Positions 24,965 to 33,387 of a stretch of DNA of 64,000 nt are shown piece by piece. Each line of letters begins with the position of its first letter. Position 1 is the first letter of the stretch. The position numbers and the translations under genes were made by a program. Where the stretch lies: assembly GCA_963724405.1 (NCBI GenBank), contig CAVRUQ010000011.1:434001-498000 (forward strand), given 5' to 3'. This stretch comes from CAVQBJ01 sp963724405. GTDB taxonomy: Bacteria; Actinomycetota; Thermoleophilia; Solirubrobacterales; Solirubrobacteraceae. Below the pieces are notes generated by a model that saw only the letters and a program-made list of their open reading frames with translations, was not told the DNA's origin and did not search any database.

Positions 24965-26389
24965 ATGACCGATCGCTATCAGCAGTTCACGCAGACGCCG
25001 CCCGGCCGGTTGCTCGCGAGCCGCCTCGGTCTGCCGCGCCCCGTCGCGCTGCGCCGCTACGCGCGCGGCGACGCGGTCCTCGCCGGCCCCGTCGCCGTTG
25101 GCGCCGCCCCCGGCGGGCGCCTGCTGGCACCGGCCGCGACCGTCCTGGCCGCCCTCGACGCCGACGCGCGCGTCCTCGCCCATGGCCCGGCCCAGACGGC
25201 GGCCGACGAGGGGGGCCTGTCGACGACGCTGTGGGACCCGGCCGCCGACGAGCACACGCGCCTCGGCGCGATCATCTTCGACGCCTCGGGCATCGGCTCG
25301 GCCGACGAGCTCAAGGAGGCGTACACGTTCCTGCACCCGATCGTCCGGCGGCTCGGCGCGAGCGGACGGCTGCTCGTCCTCGGGACCACGCCGTCGGACT
25401 CCCAGAGCGTGGGCGAGCGCCTCGCCCAGCGCTCGCTCGAGGGCTTCGTGCGCTCGGCGGCGAAGGAGCTCGGCTCCGGGGCGACCGCGCAGCTCGTGTA
25501 CGTCGCGCCCGGAGGAGAGGGCGAGCTCGAGTCGACCCTGCGCTTCCTGCTCTCGGGCCGGTCCGCCTACGTCGACGGGCAGGTCGTACGCGTCGGCCCC
25601 GCGGCGGGCCGCAAGGGCGCCAAGCGCGCCCCCGCGAAGATCGACTGGGAGCAGCCGCTCGCCCGGCAGGTCGCGCTCGTCACCGGTGCGTCGCGCGGCA
25701 TCGGCGAGGCGATCGCGCACACGCTTGCGCGCGATGGCGCGCACGTCGTCTGCCTCGACGTACCCGCGCAGGGCGAGGCGCTCGCCGCGGTCGCCAACGC
25801 GATCGGCGGCTCGACGCTCGCCCTGGACATCACCGACGCCGATGCCCCGGCCGCGATCGTCGAACATCTCCGCGAGCGTCACGGCGGCGTCGACGTGGTC
25901 GTGCACAACGCCGGCGTCACGCGCGACAAGACGCTCGGCCGCATGAGCCCGGAGCAGTGGGATCTCGTGATCGCGATCAACCTCGCCGCGCCGCAGCGCA
26001 TCACCGACGCGCTCGTCGAGGACGGCGCGCTCAACAAGGGCGCGCGGGTGGTCGGGGTCTCGTCGATGAGCGGGATCGCGGGCAACCGCGGCCAGGTCAA
26101 CTACGCCACGAGCAAGGCGGGGCTCATCGGGCTCGTCGACGCGCTCGCGCCGCGCCTGGCCGAGCGCCAGACGACGATCAACGCCGTCGCTCCCGGCTTC
26201 ATCGAGACGCAGATGACGTCGGCCATGCCGACGGCGACGCGCGAGGCGGGGCGGCGCATGAACAGCCTCGCCCAGGGCGGCCTGCCGATCGATGTCGCGG
26301 AGACGATCGCCTGGTTCGCCAGCCCCGCGTCTGCCGGGGTCACCGGCAACGTCGTGCGCGTCTGCGGACAGAGCCTGCTCGGAGCGTGA
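24965..26389 (+). CDS. fabG4: High-molecular-weight 3-oxoacyl reductase (FabG4-like)
   Basis: 474 residues, twice a normal FabG. The N-terminal 200 residues are a flavodoxin-like, cofactor-free Rossmann domain (HTRLGAIIFDASGIGSADEL); the C-terminal part is a full SDR with TGASRGIGEAI, VHNAGVTRDK, VSSMSGIAGNRGQVNYATSK and NAVAPGFIETQM. This two-domain form is the FabG4 class known in mycobacteria, which uses NADH and CoA substrates. It is followed 5 bases later by a MaoC-type dehydratase. Probable function: reduction of 3-ketoacyl-CoA in chain elongation or beta-oxidation. Confidence 0.9.
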   Translation: MTDRYQQFTQTPPGRLLASRLGLPRPVALRRYARGDAVLAGPVAVGAAPGGRLLAPAATVLAALDADARVLAHGPAQTAADEGGLSTTLWDPAADEHTRLGAIIFDASGIGSADELKEAYTFLHPIVRRLGASGRLLVLGTTPSDSQSVGERLAQRSLEGFVRSAAKELGSGATAQLVYVAPGGEGELESTLRFLLSGRSAYVDGQVVRVGPAAGRKGAKRAPAKIDWEQPLARQVALVTGASRGIGEAIAHTLARDGAHVVCLDVPAQGEALAAVANAIGGSTLALDITDADAPAAIVEHLRERHGGVDVVVHNAGVTRDKTLGRMSPEQWDLVIAINLAAPQRITDALVEDGALNKGARVVGVSSMSGIAGNRGQVNYATSKAGLIGLVDALAPRLAERQTTINAVAPGFIETQMTSAMPTATREAGRRMNSLAQGGLPIDVAETIAWFASPASAGVTGNVVRVCGQSLLGA

Positions 26390-26394
26390 GCGCG

Positions 26395-27327
26395 ATGTCC
26401 ACCGTCACGCTCGACGGTCCACCCTCGATGACGGGGCTGTACGCGCGCGCGCTCGCGGGCGTCGTCCGCTCGACCGTCGGCTGGGTGCCCGGACTCGGTC
26501 GCTCAGCGCACGGACTGCCGGATACCGTGCTCCTGCTCGGCGACGTCGAGGTCGAGCGCGAGCGCGTGATCGCCTACTCGCGCGTGTGCGGCTTCCGCCT
26601 GCGCGACGAGTGCCCGGCGACGTACCCGCACATGCTCACGTTCCCCCTGCAGATGGCGCTCATGGCCGGATCGGACTTCCCGTTCGGGGCCGTCGGCCTC
26701 GTGCACATCGCCAACCACATCACCCAGCATCGGGCGCTGCGAGCCGAGGAGCGGCTCGACCTGCGCGTGTGGGCCGAGGGGCTGCGAGCGCACGAGCGCG
26801 GCACGCTGTTCGACATGCGGGCGGAGGTCAGCGTCGGCGACGATCTCGCGTGGGAGAGCACGAGCACCTACCTGCATCGCGGTGGGCAGCCGCCCGGCGG
26901 CGGCGCAGAGAAGTCCTCGCCCGAGGCGCGGCGCAACGGCAAGGGCAAGGGCAAGGGCAAGGACGCCGACGCCGCACCGCGGCCACCGGTGGCGATCTGG
27001 AACATCCCCGGCGACATCGGGCGTCGCTACGCCGAGGTGTCCGGCGACCGCAACCCGATCCACCTGCATCCGCTCAGCGCCAAGCTGTTCGGGATGCAGC
27101 GTGCGATCGCCCACGGGATGTGGCTGAAGGCGCGCTGCCTGGCCGACCTCGAGGCCCATCTGCCCGAGGCGCTCATTGCCGACGTGCGCTTCAAGCTCCC
27201 CGTGTTCCTGCCCGCGCGGGTGTCGTTCAGCGCCTGGCCGGAGGGTCCGGTCGAGCACTTCGCGGTGCGCGACCGCCGGGGGGAGAAGCCCCATCTCGAC
27301 GGCACGGTGCGGCCGCTGACCGCCTGA
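26395..27327 (+). CDS. MaoC/hotdog (3R)-hydroxyacyl dehydratase (HtdX-like)
   Basis: 310 residues, a double hotdog fold. The C-terminal hydratase-2 motif is VSGDRNPIHLHPLSAKLFG followed by AIAHGMW, with catalytic Asp and His. A charged insert with four Gly-Lys repeats (residues about 180-190) separates the halves. ATG 26395 is chosen over the GTG at 26386, which is too close to the GGAG. It lies directly after fabG4 as htdX does in M. tuberculosis. It would dehydrate 3-hydroxyacyl-CoA to enoyl-CoA. Confidence 0.87.
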   Translation: MSTVTLDGPPSMTGLYARALAGVVRSTVGWVPGLGRSAHGLPDTVLLLGDVEVERERVIAYSRVCGFRLRDECPATYPHMLTFPLQMALMAGSDFPFGAVGLVHIANHITQHRALRAEERLDLRVWAEGLRAHERGTLFDMRAEVSVGDDLAWESTSTYLHRGGQPPGGGAEKSSPEARRNGKGKGKGKDADAAPRPPVAIWNIPGDIGRRYAEVSGDRNPIHLHPLSAKLFGMQRAIAHGMWLKARCLADLEAHLPEALIADVRFKLPVFLPARVSFSAWPEGPVEHFAVRDRRGEKPHLDGTVRPLTA

Positions 27328-27410
27328 TCGAGCGCCGACGGCGAAGGCGGGACCGAAGGCGGGACATCTCACCCGTCACCCGTTTGCTCTATCTTCCGGT
27401 CGACATAACA

Positions 27411-27550
27411 AGCCGAGTCGCCGCGCTTCCCTGAAGCCGGCGAGCGGGGGACCCAATGCGATCCACAGCGGATCGCGGGGGCGAATCGCCGGATGTCCGG
27501 CGTAGCGCGATGTTGGGAGCGCGAGCCCGTCAGCTCACCTCGCAGGCTTT
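27411..27550 (+). ncRNA. Cyclic di-AMP riboswitch (ydaO-yuaA type)
   Basis: The conserved blocks of this riboswitch appear in order: AGTCGCCGC (27416), GGGGGACCCAA (27446), GGGGGCGAATC (27477), then GCGAGCCCGTCAGCTCACCT (27520-27539) and CGCAGGC. GC-rich stems lie between them. It ends 25 bases before the start of an NlpC/P60 hydrolase. In actinobacteria this class commonly controls cell-wall hydrolases, turning them off when c-di-AMP is high. No separate terminator hairpin is evident, so the exact switching mechanism is open. Confidence 0.9.
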
Positions 27551-27575
27551 CCCTACAAGGCAAGGAGACGGGACG

Positions 27576-28799
27576 ATGGCCGATACTCGGCGCGACCTGA
27601 CACGGAATGAGCTCTGGGCGTCCTCGCTGGAGCGCTCACTGACCCGGCGCCGGCGCTCGCGGCGCACCTCGCTGGAGCTGTGGCGGCTGCGCGAGCCGCG
27701 CGACCTGACCGACCACGCCGTGATCGGCGATTCGTTCGCCTACGCGCGGGCCCGGCGGGCGGCCATCGACCGGGGCCCGATGTCCGTTCCGGCCGTGCGC
27801 GGCCTGTCCGTGCTCGGCGTCCTGGCGCTGAGCGCCACCTCGAGCACCGAGGCCCTCGCGGCCGGCGACACGACGAGCGCCACCGGGGTGGCGGCGCCGT
27901 CGAGCGGCGTGGCCGCGCTGCAGCGTGCCCTCGGGGTCGCTGCCGACGGCGTGTTCGGACCCATCACCGAGCACGCGGTGAAGGCGTTCCAGGCCGAGCA
28001 CGGCCTGGCCGTCGACGGAGTCGTCGGGCCGCAGACCCGAGCGGCGCTCGGCCTCGGCGCAGGTCCCGAGCTGCGGATCGCGGCGAGCGAGAACGCCACC
28101 GGTGTGGCGAGCGCCGTCGCCCACGTCTCGATCTCGCGAACGGCCTCCGGAGGCTCGGCCGGTGTCGCCGCGCTCCAGAGCGCGCTCGGCGTGAGCGCCG
28201 ACGGCGACTTCGGGCCGCAGACCGAGGCCGCGGTGCTCGCCTTCCAGCGTTCGCACGGCCTTGCGCTCGACGGCGTCGTCGGGCCCGCGACGCGGGCCGC
28301 GCTCGGCCTCGGCGCCGGGCCGGAGCTCCGCGAGCAGGCGAGCGGCGTCGCCGCGAACGCCGCGTCGGCGACGTCGTCGGGAGCCACGACGTTCATCTCC
28401 GAGCACGTCTCCGGCGCCGCGTCCGCGGCGCCCTCCGCCTCGTCGTCGTCGATCGGCGCGATGATCGCCGCCGGGGACCAGATCGCGACGCTGCCCTACA
28501 TCTACGGGGGCGGCCACGCGTCGTTCAGCGCGGCGGGCTACGACTGCTCGGGATCGGTGTCCTACGTCCTGCACGCGGCCGGACTGCTCTCCTCGCCCGA
28601 GGACTCCTCGGCGCTCGAGAGCTACGGAGCCCCCGGTCCCGGGCGGTACGTGACGATCTACGCGAACGCGGGTCACGCCTTCATGACGATCGACGGCCGC
28701 CGGTTCGACACGGTCGCCCTGGCCGAGACCGGAACACGCTGGAGCTCGACGATGGCGGACACGAGCGGCTTCGTGGTGCGTCACCCGGTCGGCCTGTAG
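27576..28799 (+). CDS. Secreted peptidoglycan hydrolase, two PG-binding domains plus NlpC/P60-like domain
   Basis: 407 residues. A basic N-terminal region precedes a late hydrophobic segment (VRGLSVLGVLALSATSS, about residues 72-90) serving as signal or anchor. Two peptidoglycan_binding_1 repeats follow (ALQRALGVAADGVFGPITE and ALQSALGVSADGDFGPQTE, about 110-155 and 200-245), then a Ser/Ala linker and a C-terminal NlpC/P60-like domain with Cys324 (YDCSGSVSYVL) and His367 (NAGHAFMTIDG). It would cleave peptide stems in the wall. AAGGAG lies 8 bases before the ATG. Its leader is a c-di-AMP riboswitch. Confidence 0.88.
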   Translation: MADTRRDLTRNELWASSLERSLTRRRRSRRTSLELWRLREPRDLTDHAVIGDSFAYARARRAAIDRGPMSVPAVRGLSVLGVLALSATSSTEALAAGDTTSATGVAAPSSGVAALQRALGVAADGVFGPITEHAVKAFQAEHGLAVDGVVGPQTRAALGLGAGPELRIAASENATGVASAVAHVSISRTASGGSAGVAALQSALGVSADGDFGPQTEAAVLAFQRSHGLALDGVVGPATRAALGLGAGPELREQASGVAANAASATSSGATTFISEHVSGAASAAPSASSSSIGAMIAAGDQIATLPYIYGGGHASFSAAGYDCSGSVSYVLHAAGLLSSPEDSSALESYGAPGPGRYVTIYANAGHAFMTIDGRRFDTVALAETGTRWSSTMADTSGFVVRHPVGL

Positions 28800-28842
28800 C
28801 GGCGGGCCGGGGGCGCGGGGCGGGCGCCGGCGGGGCGGGGGC

Positions 28843-29183
28843 GTCGCACGCCCGCGACCACCCCGGATCAGCCGCCGCGCCGGCTGCTCTGCCGCCCGGC
28901 CAGCGGCGGCCGGCAGACCCCTGGCTGGCGGTCGAACGCGCGACGGGGGCCCGCCCACCGGGCCCGTCCGAGGCCCTCGAGTCCGAAGTTTGTTCGATCT
29001 TCTCTCCTGGTGGAAGAACATCGAACAAACTTCCGCCCTGGGGTCGTCGCACGCCCGCGACGACTCCGGATCAGCTGCCGCTCCCGCCCGGCCGCCGCGC
29101 CCGACCGCGGGGCCCGTCCGAGGCCCTCGAGTCCGAAGTTTGCTCGATCTTCTCTCCTGGTGGAACAAGATCGACCACGCTTC
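28843..29183. repeat. Imperfect tandem duplication carrying two structured hairpins (family B copies 1 and 2)
   Basis: Unit 1 (28843-29033) and unit 2 (29046-29183) begin with GTCGCACGCCCGCGAC and end in a hairpin preceded by GAGGCCCTCGAGTCCG. Unit 2 lacks about 53 bases. Hairpin 1 (28985-29033) has perfect 14-base arms GAAGTTTGTTCGAT / ATCGAACAAACTTC, one C-C mismatch, then the core TTCTCTCCTGGTGGAAGAA. Hairpin 2 (29135-29183) keeps the left side but its right arm is ATCGACCACGCTTC, so pairing is weaker. No coding frame fits. The region separates the hydrolase gene from FTR1. Confidence 0.8.
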
Positions 29184-29258
29184 GGCCGCGAGCGCGGTTC
29201 CGCGCGCCTCCAATGCCCACGACCCGGCGCCCACGGCCCAGCCCGGCGCCCCCGTTTG

Positions 29259-29272
29259 TTAGGGTGCCCTAA
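29259..29272. promoter_or_regulatory. Iron-box-like palindrome before the FTR1 gene
   Basis: TTAGGGTGCCCTAA is a perfect dyad (TTAGGG-tg-CCCTAA) 26 bases before the permease start. Its TTAGG...CCTAA ends resemble DtxR/IdeR operators, though these normally span 19 bases. It fits iron-dependent repression of an iron-uptake gene. Confidence 0.55.
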
Positions 29273-29298
29273 GCAATGCCGATTACCCTGGTCGGATA

Positions 29299-30354
29299 TT
29301 GAGCGCCAGCGCCCCCGCCCCCGCCCCCGCAACCGCCCCCGCGACCGCCCGCGCCTCGCGGCCCGCGCCGCGCCGACTCGCGCTCTGGGGCCTCGCCGCC
29401 GCGGTTGGCGGGCTGCTCGTCTGGCAGATCGTCACCGCCCAGGGCGGGACGCCCGATCCGACCGACCCGAGCACGCACCTCGACGGGGTGTCAGTGGTCG
29501 TCAACAGCGCGATTCTGGTGCTGCGCGAGGGATTGGAGACGATCCTCGTGCTCGCCGCGGTGACGGCGAGCTTCCGCGGCGGGAACGCAGCCTATCGTCG
29601 CCCGGTCGCCGCGGGCGGCGCGCTCGCGCTGCTCGCGAGCGTCGCCACCTGGTTCATCGCGATCGCCGTCACGGCCGCCGTCGGGGCGGGCAGTCTCGAC
29701 GTGCAGGCGGCGACGGGTCTGCTGGCCATCGGCGTCCTGCTCGTCGTGATGAACTGGTTCTTCCATCGCGTCTACTGGACGGGCTGGATCTCCCATCACA
29801 ATCGACGACGCAAGCGACTGCTCGACCAGGCGCCGGACGCCGGCGTGCGCCGGACGCTGCTCGGGCTCGGACTGCTCGGCTTCACCTCGGTCTATCGCGA
29901 GGGCTTCGAGGTCGTGCTCTTCCTGCAGAACCTCCGGCTGCGCTACGGGTCCACCCGCGTGCTCGAGGGCGTGTCGCTCGGGCTCGCGTTCGTCGCCGTC
30001 GTCGGCTACCTGACGTTCATCGCGCACCGGCGGCTGCCGTACAAGCGGATGCTCATCGCCACCGGGCTGCTCCTCTGGGGCGTGCTGCTCGTGATGGTGG
30101 GCGAGAGCGTCCTCGAGATGCAGCAGGCGGGCTGGATCGGCACGACGCCGATGGGCCTGCGGCTGCCCGGATGGATGGGCCTGTGGCTTTCGATCTTCCC
30201 CAACTGGGAGACGGTCGGCGCGCAACTGCTCGCCACGGTGCTCGTGATCGGCACCTACATGCTCGCCGAGGATCGTCGCGTACGGCGGCCCCGGCGGCGA
30301 GGCGTGGCGCCGGCGCCCGCCGGTGCGGCGGTTCCGTCGTCGGTCTCCGCCTGA
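29299..30354 (+). CDS. High-affinity iron permease FTR1/EfeU family
   Basis: 351 residues with about seven membrane helices. The two REGxE iron-binding motifs are present: LREGLETILVL (helix 1 of the core) and YREGFEVVLFL. A long Ala/Pro N-terminus and a helix at about 27-45 precede the core. The start is TTG at 29299; an ATG at 29277 is out of frame. No efeO or efeB genes follow, so it would be a stand-alone permease or paired with genes elsewhere. The gene is convergent with the flippase-like gene, 11 bases apart. Confidence 0.85.
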   Translation: MSASAPAPAPATAPATARASRPAPRRLALWGLAAAVGGLLVWQIVTAQGGTPDPTDPSTHLDGVSVVVNSAILVLREGLETILVLAAVTASFRGGNAAYRRPVAAGGALALLASVATWFIAIAVTAAVGAGSLDVQAATGLLAIGVLLVVMNWFFHRVYWTGWISHHNRRRKRLLDQAPDAGVRRTLLGLGLLGFTSVYREGFEVVLFLQNLRLRYGSTRVLEGVSLGLAFVAVVGYLTFIAHRRLPYKRMLIATGLLLWGVLLVMVGESVLEMQQAGWIGTTPMGLRLPGWMGLWLSIFPNWETVGAQLLATVLVIGTYMLAEDRRVRRPRRRGVAPAPAGAAVPSSVSA

Positions 30355-30364
30355 CCGCGGCGCG

Positions 30365-31480
30365 CTATTCGGTCCGTTCGTCGAGGTCGCGCATGTGCGA
30401 CAGCTCTCGCCAGGACATGCCCTCGCCGAGCAGCGAGGGAACGCCCATCGCGACCGCCGTGATGACCTCGACCGCCTGCAGGAGGATGCCGTAGGCGAGC
30501 GACTGGCTGGCGCCGAAGCCGAAGGCCGCGAGCACGACGAGACACGCCGCCTGGAACACACCGACGTTCGACGGGGTCGCCGGCAGGATCGCGGACACGT
30601 TGACCGCGAGCAGGATCGCCGCGGCCGTGGCGATCGTCGCCCGGCCGTCGAAATGGAGCGCGAGCAGCACCGCGTAGCACGCCAGCCACTGCAGCACCCA
30701 CGCGAACAGCTGGGCGGCGACCGCCGGAATGCCGTGGCGGGGGCGCGCGAACACCGTGAACCCCCGACGCGCAAGCGCCAGCTGCACGCTCGTCCATTCC
30801 GCCGCGCGGCGCAGTCGCGGGGAGCGCGATCGCCCGACCGCGCGCAGTACCCGGGGCGCGCCGAAGGCGATCGCGGCGACGACGAGCGGTACGAGGGCGG
30901 CCGCGAGCAGGCCGCCCTCCCGGCCATGGAACAGCGGCACGCTCGTGAACGTCACCGCACCGAGGATCACGAGCGCGAGCACGTTGATGAGTGTCTGGGA
31001 GAACACCGTGCCGAGCACGAGCGTGAAGTACCGGCGCGCCGAGCCGAGTCGTCGGCTGACGATCAGCGACCGCGACGGCTCGCCCATCCGTCCGGGGAGC
31101 AGCGCCGACACCATGACGCCGATGACCGTCGCCCGCAGGATCGCCGGAAAGCCCACCGAGAAGTGCGGGATGGCCGCCTCGAGCGTCTGGTGCCACGACA
31201 GCGCGCGAAACACGAGCGAGGTTCCCATCAGGAAGAACGCGAGCGCGACCCATCCGAGGTTCGCCGATGTGAGCGTGTTCCCGACGCTGTGCAGGTTCAG
31301 TTGCGAAACCGCGAGCGCGACGAGGCCGGCGACGAGCAGCACGACGAGCGGGAGCGCGAGGAGCCGTGTCCAGCGCCACCGCTGCCACCCACGCCCCGGC
31401 CGCGGACCGACGGTCGGCTGGGACTCCGGGCGCGCGGCCATTTCGACGGCGCGCGGGGTGCGCAGGGGAGGCTCCACCAT
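30365..31480 (-). CDS. Flippase-like / lysylphosphatidylglycerol synthase transmembrane-region protein
   Basis: 371 residues with about eight membrane helices and no soluble synthetase domain. The motif VSALLPGRMGEPSRSLIVSRR and ILPATPSNVGVFQAACLVVL are characteristic of the UPF0104/AglD2-like family related to the membrane half of MprF. Such proteins are thought to move or modify lipids. The ATG at 31480 gives a cytosolic Pro/Arg-rich tail before helix 1. It is divergent from the GGDEF-EAL gene. Substrate unknown. Confidence 0.8.
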   Translation of the reverse strand: MVEPPLRTPRAVEMAARPESQPTVGPRPGRGWQRWRWTRLLALPLVVLLVAGLVALAVSQLNLHSVGNTLTSANLGWVALAFFLMGTSLVFRALSWHQTLEAAIPHFSVGFPAILRATVIGVMVSALLPGRMGEPSRSLIVSRRLGSARRYFTLVLGTVFSQTLINVLALVILGAVTFTSVPLFHGREGGLLAAALVPLVVAAIAFGAPRVLRAVGRSRSPRLRRAAEWTSVQLALARRGFTVFARPRHGIPAVAAQLFAWVLQWLACYAVLLALHFDGRATIATAAAILLAVNVSAILPATPSNVGVFQAACLVVLAAFGFGASQSLAYGILLQAVEVITAVAMGVPSLLGEGMSWRELSHMRDLDERTE

Positions 31481-31601
31481 GCCCGTCCCATCCTAGGGCG
31501 GTGCGTGTCCGACGTGAAGCCGCGGGCGGCAAGCGGCCCCGCCGTCGATTGAACGTTGAGGCCCGGCCCCGGCGCCTCCAGCCCTCTGGCCGAACGGTCG
31601 A

Positions 31602-33383
31602 GTGACCCGTGTGGGTTCGTACGGTGAACTTTCGCTGCACGTCCTTCGTGCGCGGCGGACGGCCGCGGCCGCGAGAGCGTCGCTCGCCGTTCTCGGGATC
31701 CTGCTGGTCAGCGTGCACGGCTCGCTGTCGGCGTACCCGACGCTGTCCGCGATCGGGTTCGCGATCATCCTGGCCACGGCCGTCGTGCAGCTCCTCGCGC
31801 CCCGCCTGTCGTGGATGAAGGTCGAGGAGTCGCTGGCGGCCGTCGCTGCCGTGCTCATCATCGGCCTGGGCGGCGAGCGGGTCACGGCCCTGAGCGTGCT
31901 CTGGCTGTGCGCCGTCGCCGCCGGCGTGCTCGCCCGGGGCGGGCGCGTGCACTGGTTCGGGCGCTATCTGATGCTCGGTGCGCTCGTGCTGCCGATCGCC
32001 CGCTACTCGAGCCTCAGCTTCGAGTACGCCTGTCTGTTCCTCGGCTCCCTCGCCCTGCTGCTCACCTGCGGCCGTCTCACGCGCGAGCTGAACCACCTGC
32101 TCGAGCAGGCGCGCTACGACGCCGACCACGACGGCCTGACCGGCGCGCTCTCGCGCTCGGCCTTCCGCGCGCGCCTGGACCTCGTCGCCGAGGCGACGCG
32201 CTCCGAGCGCTCGCCGATCGCCATGCTGCTGGTCGATCTCCAGCACTTCGGCCAGGTGAACAAGTTCAACGGCCACGCCGCGGGCGATGCGATGCTGCGG
32301 GCGGTGGTGACGCGGATGACCGAGGTGATCGGGGACGGCGGCATCGTCGGGCGGCTCGGCGGCGACGAGTTCGGCGCCATCGTGGCGGACGAGCACGCCG
32401 AGGGATTCGCCGAGCGTATCCTCGTCGCGCTCCAGCGCAGCGACGACGAGGTCGCCGACGGGATCGTCGCCTCGATGGGTGTCGCCCGCGCGCCTCGCGA
32501 CGGCACCGACGCGGACACGCTGCTGCGCGCGGCCGACGTCGCCCTGCGGGTCGCGAAGCGCAGCGGTCGTCAGCAGTTCTCCTTCTACGCCGGGCGGTCG
32601 CTGAACGATGAGGGTCCCGAGGGCGCACGCCGCAGCCTCGGCCGGCTCATCGAGGGGCACGGGTTGATGATCGTCGTCCAGCCGATCGTCGATCTCGAGA
32701 CGCGCCACGCGCACGCGTACGAGGCCCTGGCCCGCTTCGGCGTGAGCGGCGGCGACAGTCCGCTCCAGTGGTTCTCCCTCGCCGACGAGCTCGGCATGCG
32801 CCAGGAGCTCGAGCTCGCCTGTATGAAGGCGGCGCTCGACCTGTTCGGGCAGCGGCCCGAGGGCAGCCGGCTCTCGATCAACCTCTCGGGGCCGCTGTTG
32901 CACGATCCGCGCACCCGCGACCTCCTCGATTCGCAGGCGTCACTCGAGGGCCTCATGATCGAGATCACCGAGGACGCGCTCATCGAGGATGACGCGCGCA
33001 TGCAGGCGGCGATCGCTCCGCTGGCCGAGCGCGGCGTGCGCTTCGCCGTCGACGACATGGGTGCCGGCTACTCGGGCCTGCGTCAGATCATCTCGCTGCG
33101 CCCGTCCTACCTGAAGCTCGACCGCAGCCTCGTGGAGGGCATCGACGCCGACCCCGAGCGGGCGGCGATGGTCGCCGCGATGCTCGGCTACGCCCAGAGC
33201 ACCGGCGGGTACCTCGTCGCCGAGGGCGTGGAGACGGCCGAGGAGCTCGCCACGCTCGTCGGCCTCGGAGTGCCGCTCGTGCAGGGCTACTACCTCGGAC
33301 GGCCCGGCGTTCCCTGGCCGGAGGGCCACGGGGAGCTCATCGGCGCCGGCCCGGAGGCCCCGCCGATGTCCGTCGCGGCCTGA
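31602..33383 (+). CDS. Membrane GGDEF-EAL protein (c-di-GMP turnover)
   Basis: 593 residues: about five membrane helices (25-155), a GGDEF domain (about 170-325) and an EAL domain (about 340-580). The cyclase signature RLGGDEFGAIV (residues 251 onward) is intact, but the RxxD inhibitory site five residues before it is missing. The EAL domain has EAL at 374, NLSGPLL, EITEDA, DDMGAGYS, YLKLDRS, AEGVET and QGYYLG, so phosphodiesterase activity is expected. Both opposing activities may be present. GTG start at 31602. A PilZ-type protein lies at 63.5 kb. Confidence 0.9.
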   Translation: MTRVGSYGELSLHVLRARRTAAAARASLAVLGILLVSVHGSLSAYPTLSAIGFAIILATAVVQLLAPRLSWMKVEESLAAVAAVLIIGLGGERVTALSVLWLCAVAAGVLARGGRVHWFGRYLMLGALVLPIARYSSLSFEYACLFLGSLALLLTCGRLTRELNHLLEQARYDADHDGLTGALSRSAFRARLDLVAEATRSERSPIAMLLVDLQHFGQVNKFNGHAAGDAMLRAVVTRMTEVIGDGGIVGRLGGDEFGAIVADEHAEGFAERILVALQRSDDEVADGIVASMGVARAPRDGTDADTLLRAADVALRVAKRSGRQQFSFYAGRSLNDEGPEGARRSLGRLIEGHGLMIVVQPIVDLETRHAHAYEALARFGVSGGDSPLQWFSLADELGMRQELELACMKAALDLFGQRPEGSRLSINLSGPLLHDPRTRDLLDSQASLEGLMIEITEDALIEDDARMQAAIAPLAERGVRFAVDDMGAGYSGLRQIISLRPSYLKLDRSLVEGIDADPERAAMVAAMLGYAQSTGGYLVAEGVETAEELATLVGLGVPLVQGYYLGRPGVPWPEGHGELIGAGPEAPPMSVAA

Positions 33384-33387
33384 CCGT

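Noticed and set aside
28980..29262. Peptides such as LLSWWKNIEQ encoded across the hairpin copies, also seen near 56.1 kb
   Set aside because: The similarity comes from the repeated DNA core; frames differ between copies and no start or ribosome site is shared, so they are not genes.
30255..32903. Long minus-strand open frame (about 880 codons) through the flippase and GGDEF-EAL region
   Set aside because: Same reason: no domain, biased composition, and it overlaps two well supported genes.
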